A stretch of 64,000 bases of DNA, from NCBI GenBank assembly GCA_910579615.1, contig CAJTUA010000004.1:62001-126000 (forward strand). The letters are read 5' to 3'. Below the pieces are notes generated by a model, which saw nothing but the letters and a program-made list of their open reading frames with translations, was not told where the DNA came from and searched no databases. Every line of letters starts with the position of its first letter. Positions within the stretch are counted from its first letter, which is position 1. The position numbers were made by a program, and so were the translations under genes. Shown in pieces: positions 16,132 to 24,727 of the stretch. This stretch comes from an uncultured Lachnospiraceae bacterium (lineage in GTDB: Bacteria; Bacillota; Clostridia; Lachnospirales; Lachnospiraceae).

Positions 16132-17766
16132 TCACCCCTGGTTCTGCTGCGCCACCAAATGCTCCGCCCCATACTTCTTCCGCAGCGCCGGCTTCTCAAT
16201 CTTCCCCGTCGCATTCCGCGGCACTTCCGCAAAAATCACCTTCTTCGGTCTCTTATACCTCGGCAGCCCCTTACAAAACTCCTCAATCTCCTCCTGGCTG
16301 CACTCCATTCCTTCCTTCACCGCAACAATCGCCCCAGTAATCTCCCCAAGCCGCTTGTCCGGCAGGCCAATTACCGCAACATCCTTCACCTTCTCGTACC
16401 CCGCAAGGAAATTCTCAATCTGCACCGGGTAAATATTTTCGCCGCCGCTGACAATAACATCCTTCTTGCGGTCTACCAGGAAATAAAACCCATCCTCATC
16501 CTGCATTGCCATATCGCCCGTGCACAGCCATCCGTCCTTTAGAACCTCTTTTGTTGCCTTTGGGTCATTGTAATAACAGGTCATAAGCCCTGGCCCTGTC
16601 ACACAGAGTTCGCCAACCTCCCCCTGCGGCACTGTATTCCCATCCGCATCCACAATCTTACACTTCCAGCGATACCCCGGCACGCCGATTGCCCCTACCT
16701 TATGTATGTTCTCCACCCCAAGATGCACACAGCCAGGACCCGTCGATTCCGACAGCCCATAATTTGTATCGTACAAATGACTTGGAAAATATTCCTTCCA
16801 ATGTTTAATCAGCGACGGAGGTACTGGCTGCGCGCCGATATGCATCAGCCGCCACTGGGAAATCTCATAATCCGCAAGCTTCACCCTGCCGGAATCAAGC
16901 GCCTCCAGGATGTCCTGCGCCCACGGCACCAAAAGCCAGACAATTGTGCATTTTTCCTTCGAAACCGTATCCAGGATAATTTCCGGCGTTGTCCCTGTCA
17001 AAAGCACCGCGCGGCTTCCTGCGCACAGGCTGCCCATCCAATGGAATTTCGCGCCGGTATGGTAGAGCGGAGGAATGCAAAGGAATGTATCGCTGCGGTC
17101 GGTCAGGTGGTGCTTTTGCTCCATCTGCGCCGCCTGCATCAAACTCTCGTGATTGTGCAGGATTGCCTTCGGGAAACCCGTTGTGCCGGAGGAAAAATAA
17201 ATTGCCGCATCGTCCTCCTCCTCAAGAAGCACCAACGGCGGCTGGCTTGAGCAGTCCGCCACCAACTCGCGGTAACTTTCCGCGAAGGTCGGACAGCCAT
17301 CCCCGACATAAATCAAAAGCCGCCCGCGGCTTAACTCCTCCTGAATGGACTCGATACGCCCGATGAATTCCGCCCCGAAAAAGAGCACATGCACCTGCGC
17401 CAAGTCCGCACAATACTGGATTTCTTTCGCATCAAAACGGAAATTGAACGGCACAGCAATCGCCCCGGTCTTTAAAATGCCGAAATAAATTGGCAACCAT
17501 TCCAGACAATTAAACATTAAAATTGCCACGCGGTCACCCTTCTGAATGCCACGTTCCATCAGCATATTCGCCACGCGGTTCGCCTTCTCATCAAACACAC
17601 TCCAGGTAATCTCCCTGCGGTAAGGCTTTGCGGAGGTCGTCTGCACGAGGTCGTACTCCTTCCATGTCGTTTTTTTCGTATCCTTCACCATCGGATTGAG
17701 TTCGACCAACGCTGTTTCTTCCCCATATAATTTATGATTCCTCTCCAACAAATCCGTAACCGGCAT
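16132..17766 (-). CDS. AMP-forming acyl-CoA ligase
   Basis: A 544-residue ANL-superfamily enzyme that activates a carboxylic acid with ATP and CoA. The P-loop is FSSGTTGFPKA (about residue 190), A5 is YGLSESTGPG, A7 is WLCTGDMAMQDEDGFYFLVDRKKDVIVSGGE (key residues TGD and DRKKD), and the C-terminal catalytic lysine motif is PRNATGKIEKPALRKKY. Length and motifs match medium/long-chain fatty acyl-CoA or related ligases; the acid cannot be named. The ATG at 17766 is chosen for its AAGGAGAAGG site; a longer frame upstream runs through repeats. It stands near paaK and iorAB, which also make CoA thioesters of organic acids. Confidence 0.88.
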   Translation of the reverse strand: MPVTDLLERNHKLYGEETALVELNPMVKDTKKTTWKEYDLVQTTSAKPYRREITWSVFDEKANRVANMLMERGIQKGDRVAILMFNCLEWLPIYFGILKTGAIAVPFNFRFDAKEIQYCADLAQVHVLFFGAEFIGRIESIQEELSRGRLLIYVGDGCPTFAESYRELVADCSSQPPLVLLEEEDDAAIYFSSGTTGFPKAILHNHESLMQAAQMEQKHHLTDRSDTFLCIPPLYHTGAKFHWMGSLCAGSRAVLLTGTTPEIILDTVSKEKCTIVWLLVPWAQDILEALDSGRVKLADYEISQWRLMHIGAQPVPPSLIKHWKEYFPSHLYDTNYGLSESTGPGCVHLGVENIHKVGAIGVPGYRWKCKIVDADGNTVPQGEVGELCVTGPGLMTCYYNDPKATKEVLKDGWLCTGDMAMQDEDGFYFLVDRKKDVIVSGGENIYPVQIENFLAGYEKVKDVAVIGLPDKRLGEITGAIVAVKEGMECSQEEIEEFCKGLPRYKRPKKVIFAEVPRNATGKIEKPALRKKYGAEHLVAQQNQG

Positions 17767-17789
17767 ATTCCTTCTCCTTATTTTTTCGT

Positions 17790-17895
17790 TTTTATATGTC
17801 CTTTCGGCATCGGATGGGCTGATGGGCTTGGCAACATTTTGCCTGCCCCGCCCCAAAAAACATTTCCGGGCATTGTCCGGACATATACTGTTTTT
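17790..17895. repeat. Interspersed double-hairpin element, copy 2
   Basis: The ends TATATGTCC (17793-17801) and GGACATATACTGTTTTT (17879-17895) are complementary and match the end pattern of the other copies. The inner part includes TTGGCAACATTTTGCC. It lies in the leader of the acyl-CoA ligase gene, immediately before copy 3. Confidence 0.6.
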
Positions 17896-17904
17896 CTTAA
17901 TTTT

Positions 17905-18008
17905 CAGTTCCGCATATACCCTTCTGGTACCAAAATGACTCCGGAAATATCCTCCATGTATCCCACTCTCCAAAATCGTTCCAGGCATTGTCCGGACATA
18001 TATTGTTT
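17905..18008. repeat. Interspersed double-hairpin element, copy 3
   Basis: The ends CAGTTCCGCATATACCC (17905-17921) and GGACATATATTGTTT (17994-18008) match the family. The inner region TTCCAGGCATTGTCC resembles the corresponding end of copy 2. The rest of 18009-18360 holds only a doubtful 70-83 codon minus-strand frame and the promoter of the next gene. Confidence 0.6.
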
Positions 18009-18309
18009 ACACTTTGCATCATTTACGCTTTAACGCGTCAAATAAAAGAATAGCATAGATACAGGGAAAAGTCAATGGAATAAAACTCGGAAACACAGCA
18101 TCATGAAAGCCAAAACCAGTGCTTTATTCGTGTATTTTTCCACTTTATCCACATCCATCTCCTGGCCTGCTTTGTACACTTCCTCAAGGCACATTGGCGG
18201 ATTGCCCTCTGGTACCTTTACAAAGCGTACCATCCTCAAAGAAATCCTGATATCTATGGAGACGTAAGGCGCATGCGGCTGCATAAAAAGAGGGATTTCT
18301 GATTCTCCC

Positions 18310-18338
18310 TTTACCTTCCGCACGTTTTGTAGTACAAT
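18310..18338 (+). promoter_or_regulatory. Promoter of the U32-like gene
   Basis: TTTACC (18310-18315), a 17-base spacer and TACAAT (18333-18338), followed by an AAGGAGG ribosome site and an ATG at 18361. The -10 is good and the -35 weak. Confidence 0.5.
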
Positions 18339-18360
18339 AAAAACAAGGAGGTCTTCCCAG

Positions 18361-19269
18361 ATGAAACAAATAATTTACTGGCACTTGCCGGGCTTTTGTT
18401 ATTTCCGCTCCCTCAACCTAATCACAATTGACCTGATGAAAGAATTTCCCGAAAAATTCCGCGAAAACTACCATATCGGTTCCGTCTACGGCACTTTTCC
18501 CGGTGCTATCTGGAACGGCGGCAGGGCGGTCTTCGGGCTGATTCCTAAGCATGAGATTGAAAATACGCTAAAGCTGTATAACGAAGAAGGTATTCCCGTC
18601 CGCTTTACCTGGACAAACTCGCTGCTTACAAAAAAGCACCTGGACGATACCTACTGCAACCTCATCATGCATCTGGCGGACAATGGCATGAACCAGGTAC
18701 TGGTCAACGCCCCTGTCCTGGAAGAATACATCCGCCGCGAATACCCTTCCTTCCCGCTGATTTCCTCGACAACAAGGCGGATTACAGACCCAAAAGCCCT
18801 GCAGGCAGAGCTTGAAAAAGATTACCGCCTGGTTGTGCTCGATTACGATTTAAACCATGAGGAGGTTCTGTTAGACGAGCTTATCCCATATGCGGGCAAA
18901 CTGGAGTTTCTTGTCAATGAAGTCTGCTATCCCGGCTGCCCGAAACGTACACAGCACTATGCGCACCAGTCCCAAATGCAGTTGGAATACGATGTCCGCG
19001 CAACCTTCCCGTGCCCGAATACAAGCACGCCGCGCGCCTTTGCCGAATGTATGACCCGCCCGGCGTTTATCCCGAACGAACAGATTGGGAATTATATTGC
19101 ACGGGGATATGTGAATTTTAAGATTGCGGGCAGGGGAATGCCTGCTGATTATGTGAAAGATTCCTACCTTTATTTTCTGGTAAAGGAGGAGCACAGGGAA
19201 TTTATCAGAGGGAAAATCAACGGGATTTTGCAGCGGGTGCAACAAAATGCATCGGGGAAAAAGGCATAG
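18361..19269 (+). CDS. U32-peptidase-like TIM-barrel protein
   Basis: A 302-residue protein with an excellent AAGGAGG site. The layout (KHEIENTLKLYNEEGIPVRF, then LEFLVNEVCYPGCPKRTQHY with paired cysteines, then RPAFIPNEQI) resembles the distant U32 peptidase/UbiU-UbiV group, in which conserved cysteines can hold an iron-sulfur cluster and the barrel acts on RNA, quinone precursors or other aromatics. The usual U32 collagenase-type signature is not clear, so the assignment is tentative and no reaction should be assumed. It is followed after 37 bases by an amidohydrolase on the same strand, and the two probably form one transcript. Confidence 0.6.
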   Translation: MKQIIYWHLPGFCYFRSLNLITIDLMKEFPEKFRENYHIGSVYGTFPGAIWNGGRAVFGLIPKHEIENTLKLYNEEGIPVRFTWTNSLLTKKHLDDTYCNLIMHLADNGMNQVLVNAPVLEEYIRREYPSFPLISSTTRRITDPKALQAELEKDYRLVVLDYDLNHEEVLLDELIPYAGKLEFLVNEVCYPGCPKRTQHYAHQSQMQLEYDVRATFPCPNTSTPRAFAECMTRPAFIPNEQIGNYIARGYVNFKIAGRGMPADYVKDSYLYFLVKEEHREFIRGKINGILQRVQQNASGKKA

Positions 19270-19306
19270 CACAGACAAGCCTACGATTTGCAGGAAAGGA
19301 AAAACC

Positions 19307-20158
19307 ATGATTATCGATTTTCACACACACACCTTCCCGGAGGCAATCTCCGGGCGGGTGTTACAAAAACTTGGAAAAGCTGCGGGCGTTATGCCTGCAA
19401 CAGATGGCACGGCATCGGGGCTTTCGGCTTCCATGAAAGAAGCGGGTGTCACGTATTCGGTCAATCTTCCGGTTATGACAACGACCGAACAGGTTCTTTC
19501 CGTGAACACAAACCTTATCCGCGCCAAAAAAGCAATGGAGGCAGATGGCATTTTAACCTTCGGCGGCATGCACCCGGATTTTGAAAATTACAGGGACGAG
19601 CTGCGCCGCCTCACGGATGCGGGCATCAAAGGCATTAAGCTGCACCCGGCGTACCAGAAGGTTGACCTCGACGATATCCGCATGAAGCGCATTATCGCCT
19701 GCGCGTCGGAGCTTGGGTTTATCACTCTGATTCACGCCGGGATTGATGTCGGTCTGTACGAGCACAATTATTCTTCCGTGGCACAGATTCTGACACTCAT
19801 GAAAGAGGTACAGCCGGAAAATTTTGTGCTTGCCCACATGGGCGGCTGGGCACGCTGGGATGAAGTCGAACATGACCTTGTTGGTGCGCCACTCTTTATG
19901 GATACCGCTTTTTCCATCGGCCCGCTTGACCCTTACCCGGATGCCCCTGCCAATCCGTACAGCCAGGTTGTGCTTGACGACGATGCATTCCTGCGCATCG
20001 CAAGAAAACACGGCACGAACCGGATTCTTTTCGCGACCGACAGCCCGTGGCAGCCGCAAAAACGCTATATTGAGCGGTTCTCTTCCATTGGTCTGACCCC
20101 GGCGGAGCAGGAACAAATCCTTGGGGAAAATGCCAGGAAGCTTCTTGGGCTGAGGTAG
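19307..20158 (+). CDS. Amidohydrolase-2 family metal-dependent hydrolase
   Basis: A 283-residue TIM-barrel hydrolase or decarboxylase. MIIDFHTHTFPE at the start supplies two metal-binding histidines, GIKGIKLHPAYQ carries a further ligand region, IHAGID and LAHMGGW contribute the barrel histidines, and FATDSPWQ contributes the catalytic aspartate. The family includes ACMSD-like decarboxylases and lactone hydrolases. The ATG at 19307 has AGGAAAGGA upstream. It follows the U32-like gene after 37 bases. Its stop codon touches the first unit of the 113-bp tandem repeat. Confidence 0.85.
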   Translation: MIIDFHTHTFPEAISGRVLQKLGKAAGVMPATDGTASGLSASMKEAGVTYSVNLPVMTTTEQVLSVNTNLIRAKKAMEADGILTFGGMHPDFENYRDELRRLTDAGIKGIKLHPAYQKVDLDDIRMKRIIACASELGFITLIHAGIDVGLYEHNYSSVAQILTLMKEVQPENFVLAHMGGWARWDEVEHDLVGAPLFMDTAFSIGPLDPYPDAPANPYSQVVLDDDAFLRIARKHGTNRILFATDSPWQPQKRYIERFSSIGLTPAEQEQILGENARKLLGLR

Positions 20159-20490
20159 CATGTCCGGAGAACATGGTATAATATCGCCAGATATTATACC
20201 AGTGCCGATTCGCCGTCCGACCAAAGGGAGGACAATTTCCGCGGCGAATCGTGTGCATCCGCCGGGGGCAGCATGTCCGAAGGGCATGGTATAATATCGC
20301 CAGATATTATACCAGTGCCGATTCGCCGTCCGACCAAAGGGAGGACAATTTCCGCGGCGAATCGTGTGCATCCGCCGGGGGCAGCATGTCCGAAGGGCAT
20401 GATATAATATCGCCAGATATTATACCAGTGCCGATTCGCCGTCCGACCAAAGGGAGGACAATTTCCGCGGCGAATCGTGTGCATCCGCCG
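20158..20490. repeat. Three tandem 113-bp units with internal palindromes
   Basis: Units begin at 20158, 20271 and 20384 with GCATGTCCG; the third is cut off at about 20490. Each contains GGTATAATATC-N4-GATATTATACC (GATATAATATC in the third) and a larger dyad GATTCGCCG ... CGGCGAATC. The copies are nearly identical outside the first ten bases, so the array is young. The palindrome includes a perfect TATAAT on each strand. The open frames across the array repeat with it and are not genes. Confidence 0.95.
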
Positions 20491-20507
20491 CGCGCAACGC
20501 GAGCTTG

Positions 20508-20535
20508 GAAAATCTCTGATTTTCCAAGCTTTGCT
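20508..20535. terminator. Hairpin at the ends of the amidohydrolase and paaK transcripts
   Basis: GCTTGGAAAATC (about 20510-20521) pairs with GATTTTCCAAGC (about 20524-20535) around a very short loop. It lies between the tandem array and the 3' end of paaK. There is no clear T tail, so its terminator role is uncertain. Confidence 0.45.
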
Positions 20536-20600
20536 GCAACTTGTGCAAAGCCCGCAGAAACCTTACGGAAAACGTACATCCGCAGGGGGCATATTTTTAT

Positions 20601-21905
20601 TTACTGATACAATTTCCTCTTATCCACCACACGCACCGCTTTGCCCTCGCTGCGCGCAATTGTCTTCGGCTCCACCACCTTCACATCCACACGGATGCCA
20701 AGCATCGCTTTTAAGCCGCTCACCAGCTTCTTCTCCCGGATTTCCTTCGGCACGGATGCATCCGCCGCCATCTCCGGGGTCAGCTCCACCTGCACTTCGC
20801 AGGTGTCATTGTTGCCAAGGCGGTCAACCAGAATCTGGTAATTTGCCTGATACCCCTGCTTTAGCAGCACCGTCTCAATCTGTGACGGGAATACATTGAC
20901 GCCTTTGATAATCATCATGTCGTCACTGCGCCCGGTCGGCTTGTGCATACGGATATGGGTGCGCCCACACGAGCAAGGCTTTCTTGTCAGGTAACACAAA
21001 TCGCGCGTGCGGTAGCGCAGCAGCGGAAACGCCTTTTTTGTGATACAGGTAAATACCAGTTCTCCTGTCTCGCCCTCCGGCAATACCTCCCCGGTTTCCG
21101 GGTTGATAATTTCCGGGATAAAATGGTCTTCCTGGATATGCATGCCCGCCTGTTCCTCACACTCAAATGAAACACCAGGACCAGAAATCTCAGTCAGCCC
21201 GTAAATGTCATACGCCTTAATCCCAAGGTTTTTCTCAATATCATGGCGCATTTCCTCCGTCCACGGCTCCGCACCAAAAATCCCTGCCTTTAACTTAATC
21301 TGGCTGCGCAACCCCCGCTCATTGACCGCCTCTGCCAGGCTCGCCGCATAGGACGGCGTACAACAAAGAATCGTGGAGCCAAGGTCGGTCATAAACTGTA
21401 GCTGGCGCTCCGTATTGCCGGAGGACATTGGAAGCGTCAGGCAGCCGACCTTGTGGGAACCACCGTTTAAGCCAGGACCTCCCGTGAACAGCCCATAGCC
21501 GTAACAGACATGGCAGACATCCTCCTTTGTGCCGCCCGCTGCCACAATCGCACGCGCACAGCAATCCTCCCACACCTCCAAATCTTCCTGCGTGTAAAAC
21601 GCAACGACACGCCTTCCGGTTGTGCCACTGGTGGACTGGATGCGCACACACTCCGGTAACGGCACGCCGAGCAAACCATAAGGATACTGGTCGCGCAAAT
21701 CATCCTTAGTGATAAAGGGCAGCTTGTGCAAATCCTCAATACCGCGGATATCCGTCGGCTTCACCCCCGCCTCATCCATGCGCTCGCGGTAAAATTTCAC
21801 GTTGTCGTATACATGCTGCACCTGCTTTTTTAGGCGCTCACTCTGCAATGCCTGCAGCTGCTCAAGCGGCATTGTCTCAATCTCTGGCTGATAATAATTT
21901 TTCAT
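20601..21905 (-). CDS. paaK: Phenylacetate-CoA ligase
   Basis: A 434-residue ligase that forms phenylacetyl-CoA or a related aryl-acetyl-CoA from the acid, ATP and CoA. Motifs: QSTSGTTGRRVVAFYT (P-loop, about residue 85), YGLTEISGPGVSFEC (A5 region), the CSCGRT cysteine motif, GRSDDMMIIKGVNVFP and a C-terminal RSEGKAVRVVDKR with the catalytic lysine. The ATG at 21905 has AGAGGT upstream. It is the third gene after iorA and iorB on the same strand. That is a known arrangement in anaerobes, where the oxidoreductase makes aryl-acetyl-CoA from indolepyruvate or phenylpyruvate and the ligase interconverts the CoA ester and free acid. Confidence 0.92.
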   Translation of the reverse strand: MKNYYQPEIETMPLEQLQALQSERLKKQVQHVYDNVKFYRERMDEAGVKPTDIRGIEDLHKLPFITKDDLRDQYPYGLLGVPLPECVRIQSTSGTTGRRVVAFYTQEDLEVWEDCCARAIVAAGGTKEDVCHVCYGYGLFTGGPGLNGGSHKVGCLTLPMSSGNTERQLQFMTDLGSTILCCTPSYAASLAEAVNERGLRSQIKLKAGIFGAEPWTEEMRHDIEKNLGIKAYDIYGLTEISGPGVSFECEEQAGMHIQEDHFIPEIINPETGEVLPEGETGELVFTCITKKAFPLLRYRTRDLCYLTRKPCSCGRTHIRMHKPTGRSDDMMIIKGVNVFPSQIETVLLKQGYQANYQILVDRLGNNDTCEVQVELTPEMAADASVPKEIREKKLVSGLKAMLGIRVDVKVVEPKTIARSEGKAVRVVDKRKLYQ

Positions 21906-21956
21906 ATTTACCTCTTTTTTATTTTTAGTATGTCCTTTTCGCCCCTACTGCACGGC

Positions 21957-22523
21957 TTACTGCCTGCCAAGTGCAAACGCCCTTTTATTCAGCTCCAAAA
22001 ACTTTTCCGGCACACATTCCTCCATCGCTTTTTCCCATTTTTCCCGCGCGATATCAAAGTATTTTGACAGCCGCCCCATCAGCACAATGTTGACTGCCTT
22101 TGCCGAGCCTGCCTGCTCTGCGAGCGCCAGGCAATCAAGCGCATCCACCGCAAAGCCCTTCGCCTGCATTTTTCCGATTAAATCCTCCGGGTACGGCATG
22201 GCTCCCGTGATTACCGGCATCGGGTCAATTTTCTGCGTGTTGGTCACCACCCTGCCGTCCGTCTTTAAATACCCAAGATAGCGCGCCGCCTCCAACTGCT
22301 CGAACGCCACGATAAAATCCGCCTCGCCCTTGTCAATAATCGGGGAATATACCTTTTCCCCATACCTGACATATGTCACCACACTGCCGCCGCGCTGGCT
22401 CATGCCATGTACCTCGGATACCTTAACATCAAAGCCCTCGTTTAAGAGCAGCTTTCCCAACAGCTTGCTCGCAAGCAGGCTGCCCTGCCCGCCAACGCCA
22501 ACAATCATTACATTTCCTGTCAT
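21957..22523 (-). CDS. iorB: Indolepyruvate:ferredoxin oxidoreductase, beta subunit
   Basis: A 188-residue gamma-domain subunit of the 2-oxoacid:ferredoxin oxidoreductase family (MIVGVGGQGSLLASKLLG at the start; EVHGMSQRGGSVVTYVRYG). With IorA it decarboxylates aryl pyruvates, the transamination products of Trp, Phe and Tyr, to aryl-acetyl-CoA while reducing ferredoxin. The ATG at 22523 with GGAGGGCAAA upstream is preferred to a longer frame that runs into repeat copy 4. It lies 180 bases after iorA and 51 bases before paaK. The short leader before paaK carries a trace of the repeat ends. Confidence 0.92.
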   Translation of the reverse strand: MTGNVMIVGVGGQGSLLASKLLGKLLLNEGFDVKVSEVHGMSQRGGSVVTYVRYGEKVYSPIIDKGEADFIVAFEQLEAARYLGYLKTDGRVVTNTQKIDPMPVITGAMPYPEDLIGKMQAKGFAVDALDCLALAEQAGSAKAVNIVLMGRLSKYFDIAREKWEKAMEECVPEKFLELNKRAFALGRQ

Positions 22524-22540
22524 TTTGCCCTCCTGTATTC

Positions 22541-22639
22541 GCCCCGCATATGCCCTTTGCTTTCCATCCCCGCCCCGCAGCAGAAAAATTTTTGCTCCCA
22601 CAGCCCCCTTCCAGGAACTGTGCAGGACATATGCTGTTT
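22541..22639. repeat. Interspersed double-hairpin element, copy 4
   Basis: GCCCCGCATATGCCC (22541-22555) at one end and GGACATATGCTGTTT (22625-22639) at the other. GCATATG and CATATGC pair, and an inner stem AGCA-AAAA/TTTTTGCT lies near 22597-22616. It separates iorA from iorB, so it would sit inside their common mRNA. Confidence 0.65.
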
Positions 22640-22703
22640 CTTATTTTCCTTGCCCCCGCCCTCTTAAACAGAGAATCCGTTCCTAGCAAAAAATCCCTGT
22701 TTC

Positions 22704-24434
22704 TTAAACTTCACCAAACGCCCCGAACTTACAAAGCTGTGCGCACACCCCACATCCGACACAAAGTGTCGCATCAATGGCCGCCCTGCCTTCCCGGATG
22801 CTGATTGCCGGACAGCCAAGGCGCATACATGCTTTGCAGCCCTTGCATTTATCCTGCGCAACCACAACCGGCTTTTCGCATTTTACATATTTTAACAGTA
22901 CGCATGGGCGGCGGCTGATAATCACGGACGGTTCTGCCACCGCCAATTCTTCTTTCAGCACACGCTCACATTCTGCCAAATCATATGGGTCAACAACCTT
23001 TATGCGGGAAAAGCCCATCGCACGGCAAAGTGCTTCAAGGTCAATTTTCCCCGCCGGGTCGCCCTTGATATTATATCCGGTGGTCGGGTTCTGCTGATGC
23101 CCCGTCATCCCCGTAATTGAATTGTCCAGAATAACCACCGTCGAATTGCTCTGGTTGTAGGCAATATTGGCAAGCCCCGTCATCCCCGAATGCATGAAGG
23201 TCGAATCACCAATCACCGCCACCGTCCTGCCTTCGCTCTGTGTACCGAGCGCCTTATTGAAACCGTGGACCGCGCTGATGGATGCGCCCATGCACAGGGT
23301 CATGTCCATCGCCGAGAGCGGGGCTACCGCGCCGAGCGTATAACAGCCGATATCACCGAGCACGGTGCATTTTTGCTTTGCCAGAGTGTAAAACAGACCG
23401 CGGTGCGGGCATCCGGCACACATCACCGGAGGGCGGTTTGGAAGCTGTTCGTCAAGCGATTTCGCCTGCGGCAGCTTTACCCCCAATTTCTGTGCCACCA
23501 ACGACTGGCTGAATTCCCCCGTAATCGGGAAGACATCCTTTCCGGTCACGGTAAGCCCAAGTGCCCTGCAGTGATTTTCAATTATCGGGTCAAGCTCCTC
23601 TAAAATCACCAGCTTGTCAACCTTTGCCGCAAAATCAAGTATCAGCCTTTCCGGGAGCGGATGAACCATGCCAAGCTTTAAGATGCAGGCTTTCTCACCA
23701 AACACTTCCTTTGCATACTGGTAGCTTGTCGAGGAGGTGATAATGCCAATCGCCGTATCCCCCATCTCCACCCGGTTAAACCCGCAATCCTCCGCGTACA
23801 CGGCAAGCTTCTTCATCCGCTCCTCCACGAACGGGTGGCGGCGGATGGCATTGCCCGGCATCATCACGTATTTCGCTATGTTTTTCTCATATTGCTTCAC
23901 AGGCGGGACAATCCTCTCCCCCGTCTGCACAATGCTCTGCGAATGTGCCACGCGTGTACACATCTTTATAATGACAGGAGTATCAAACTCCTCGGATAAT
24001 TCAAATGCCTTTTTCGTAAATTCGCATGCCTCCGCCGAATCTGACGGCTCAAGCATCGGGATTTTGGACGCAATCGCGTGATGGCGGGAATCCTGCTCAT
24101 TCTGGGAGGAATGCATCCCCGCGTCATCCGCCACGCAGATTACCATCCCGGCGTTTACCCCCGTGTAAGAGCATGTAAAAAGCGGGTCTGCTGCCACATT
24201 TAATCCAACATGCTTCATGCCGCAAAAGCTTCTCTTCCCGGCAAGGCAAGCCCCGAATGCCACCTCCATCGCCACCTTCTCATTCGGTGCCCATTCACAG
24301 TAAATCTCATCATACTTTGCAGCTTCTTCCGTCACCTCCGTACTCGGTGTTCCCGGATAGCTTGATACTACGCTGCATCCCGCCTCAAAGAGCCCCCTGG
24401 CTAACGCCTTGTTGCCCAACATCAGTTCCGCCAT
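22704..24434 (-). CDS. iorA: Indolepyruvate:ferredoxin oxidoreductase, alpha subunit
   Basis: A 576-residue subunit. The N-terminal pyrimidine-binding part begins LGNKALARGLFEAGC with SSYPGTPSTEV. The TPP-binding part contains MCAGCPHRG and GDSTFMHSGMTG ... LDNSITGMTGHQQNP, and the C-terminal ferredoxin domain has two 4Fe-4S clusters (CKGCKACMRLGCP and CVGCGVCAQLC). It oxidises aryl pyruvates to aryl-acetyl-CoA with ferredoxin as acceptor, an energy-yielding step in anaerobic aromatic amino-acid fermentation. The enzyme is oxygen-sensitive. The ATG at 24434 has GGAGG upstream. A promoter with perfect TATAAT precedes it. Confidence 0.95.
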   Translation of the reverse strand: MAELMLGNKALARGLFEAGCSVVSSYPGTPSTEVTEEAAKYDEIYCEWAPNEKVAMEVAFGACLAGKRSFCGMKHVGLNVAADPLFTCSYTGVNAGMVICVADDAGMHSSQNEQDSRHHAIASKIPMLEPSDSAEACEFTKKAFELSEEFDTPVIIKMCTRVAHSQSIVQTGERIVPPVKQYEKNIAKYVMMPGNAIRRHPFVEERMKKLAVYAEDCGFNRVEMGDTAIGIITSSTSYQYAKEVFGEKACILKLGMVHPLPERLILDFAAKVDKLVILEELDPIIENHCRALGLTVTGKDVFPITGEFSQSLVAQKLGVKLPQAKSLDEQLPNRPPVMCAGCPHRGLFYTLAKQKCTVLGDIGCYTLGAVAPLSAMDMTLCMGASISAVHGFNKALGTQSEGRTVAVIGDSTFMHSGMTGLANIAYNQSNSTVVILDNSITGMTGHQQNPTTGYNIKGDPAGKIDLEALCRAMGFSRIKVVDPYDLAECERVLKEELAVAEPSVIISRRPCVLLKYVKCEKPVVVAQDKCKGCKACMRLGCPAISIREGRAAIDATLCVGCGVCAQLCKFGAFGEV

Positions 24435-24506
24435 ATTCCATCCTCCTGCCGTGTTGTTCTTACTTTCCGATTTTCAAGCTTTCACGTATTAACGTGCTAT
24501 TTTGAT

Positions 24507-24535
24507 ATTATAACATTTTATTCGCGCCCGGTAAA
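24507..24535 (-). promoter_or_regulatory. Promoter of iorA-iorB-paaK
   Basis: On the minus strand TTTACC (24535-24530), a 17-base spacer and TATAAT (24512-24507). A short hairpin CACGT-ATTA-ACGTG (24483-24496) sits at the expected transcript start and may be an operator or mRNA structure. Confidence 0.65.
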
Positions 24536-24604
24536 TAGTTATTTTCACTTTTTTGATAATTTCAGACTTCCGTTTGGCATATATGGCAAAAATTTTATTT
24601 TTGC

Positions 24605-24633
24605 TTGCACCCACACTGCCCCCATGCTATAAT
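24605..24633 (+). promoter_or_regulatory. Promoter of the aldo-keto reductase gene
   Basis: TTGCAC (24605-24610), a 17-base spacer and TATAAT (24628-24633), about 95 bases before the ATG at 24728. It diverges from the iorA promoter. Confidence 0.6.
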
Positions 24634-24727
24634 GGTAAGTAATTGGAAAAGTAAAAATTCATCTCAAGGCAGCGGAGCAGGGATAACCATTTTTCCGGAA
24701 TCTCCGCCTGCGGAAACGGAGAGAGCT

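Noticed and set aside
18072..18323. 83-codon minus-strand frame between the ligase and U32-like genes
   Set aside because: It covers the promoter of the next gene, has no good ribosome site, and I see no family; it may be a gene remnant, but the support is too weak to list.
20158..20490. CRISPR array
   Set aside because: The unit is 113 bp and identical throughout; there are no short repeats separated by variable spacers and no cas genes.
20194..20607. Several 60-120 codon frames across the tandem repeat (both strands)
   Set aside because: The same peptide repeats with the 113-bp unit, there is no ribosome site, and the sequence is palindromic non-coding DNA.
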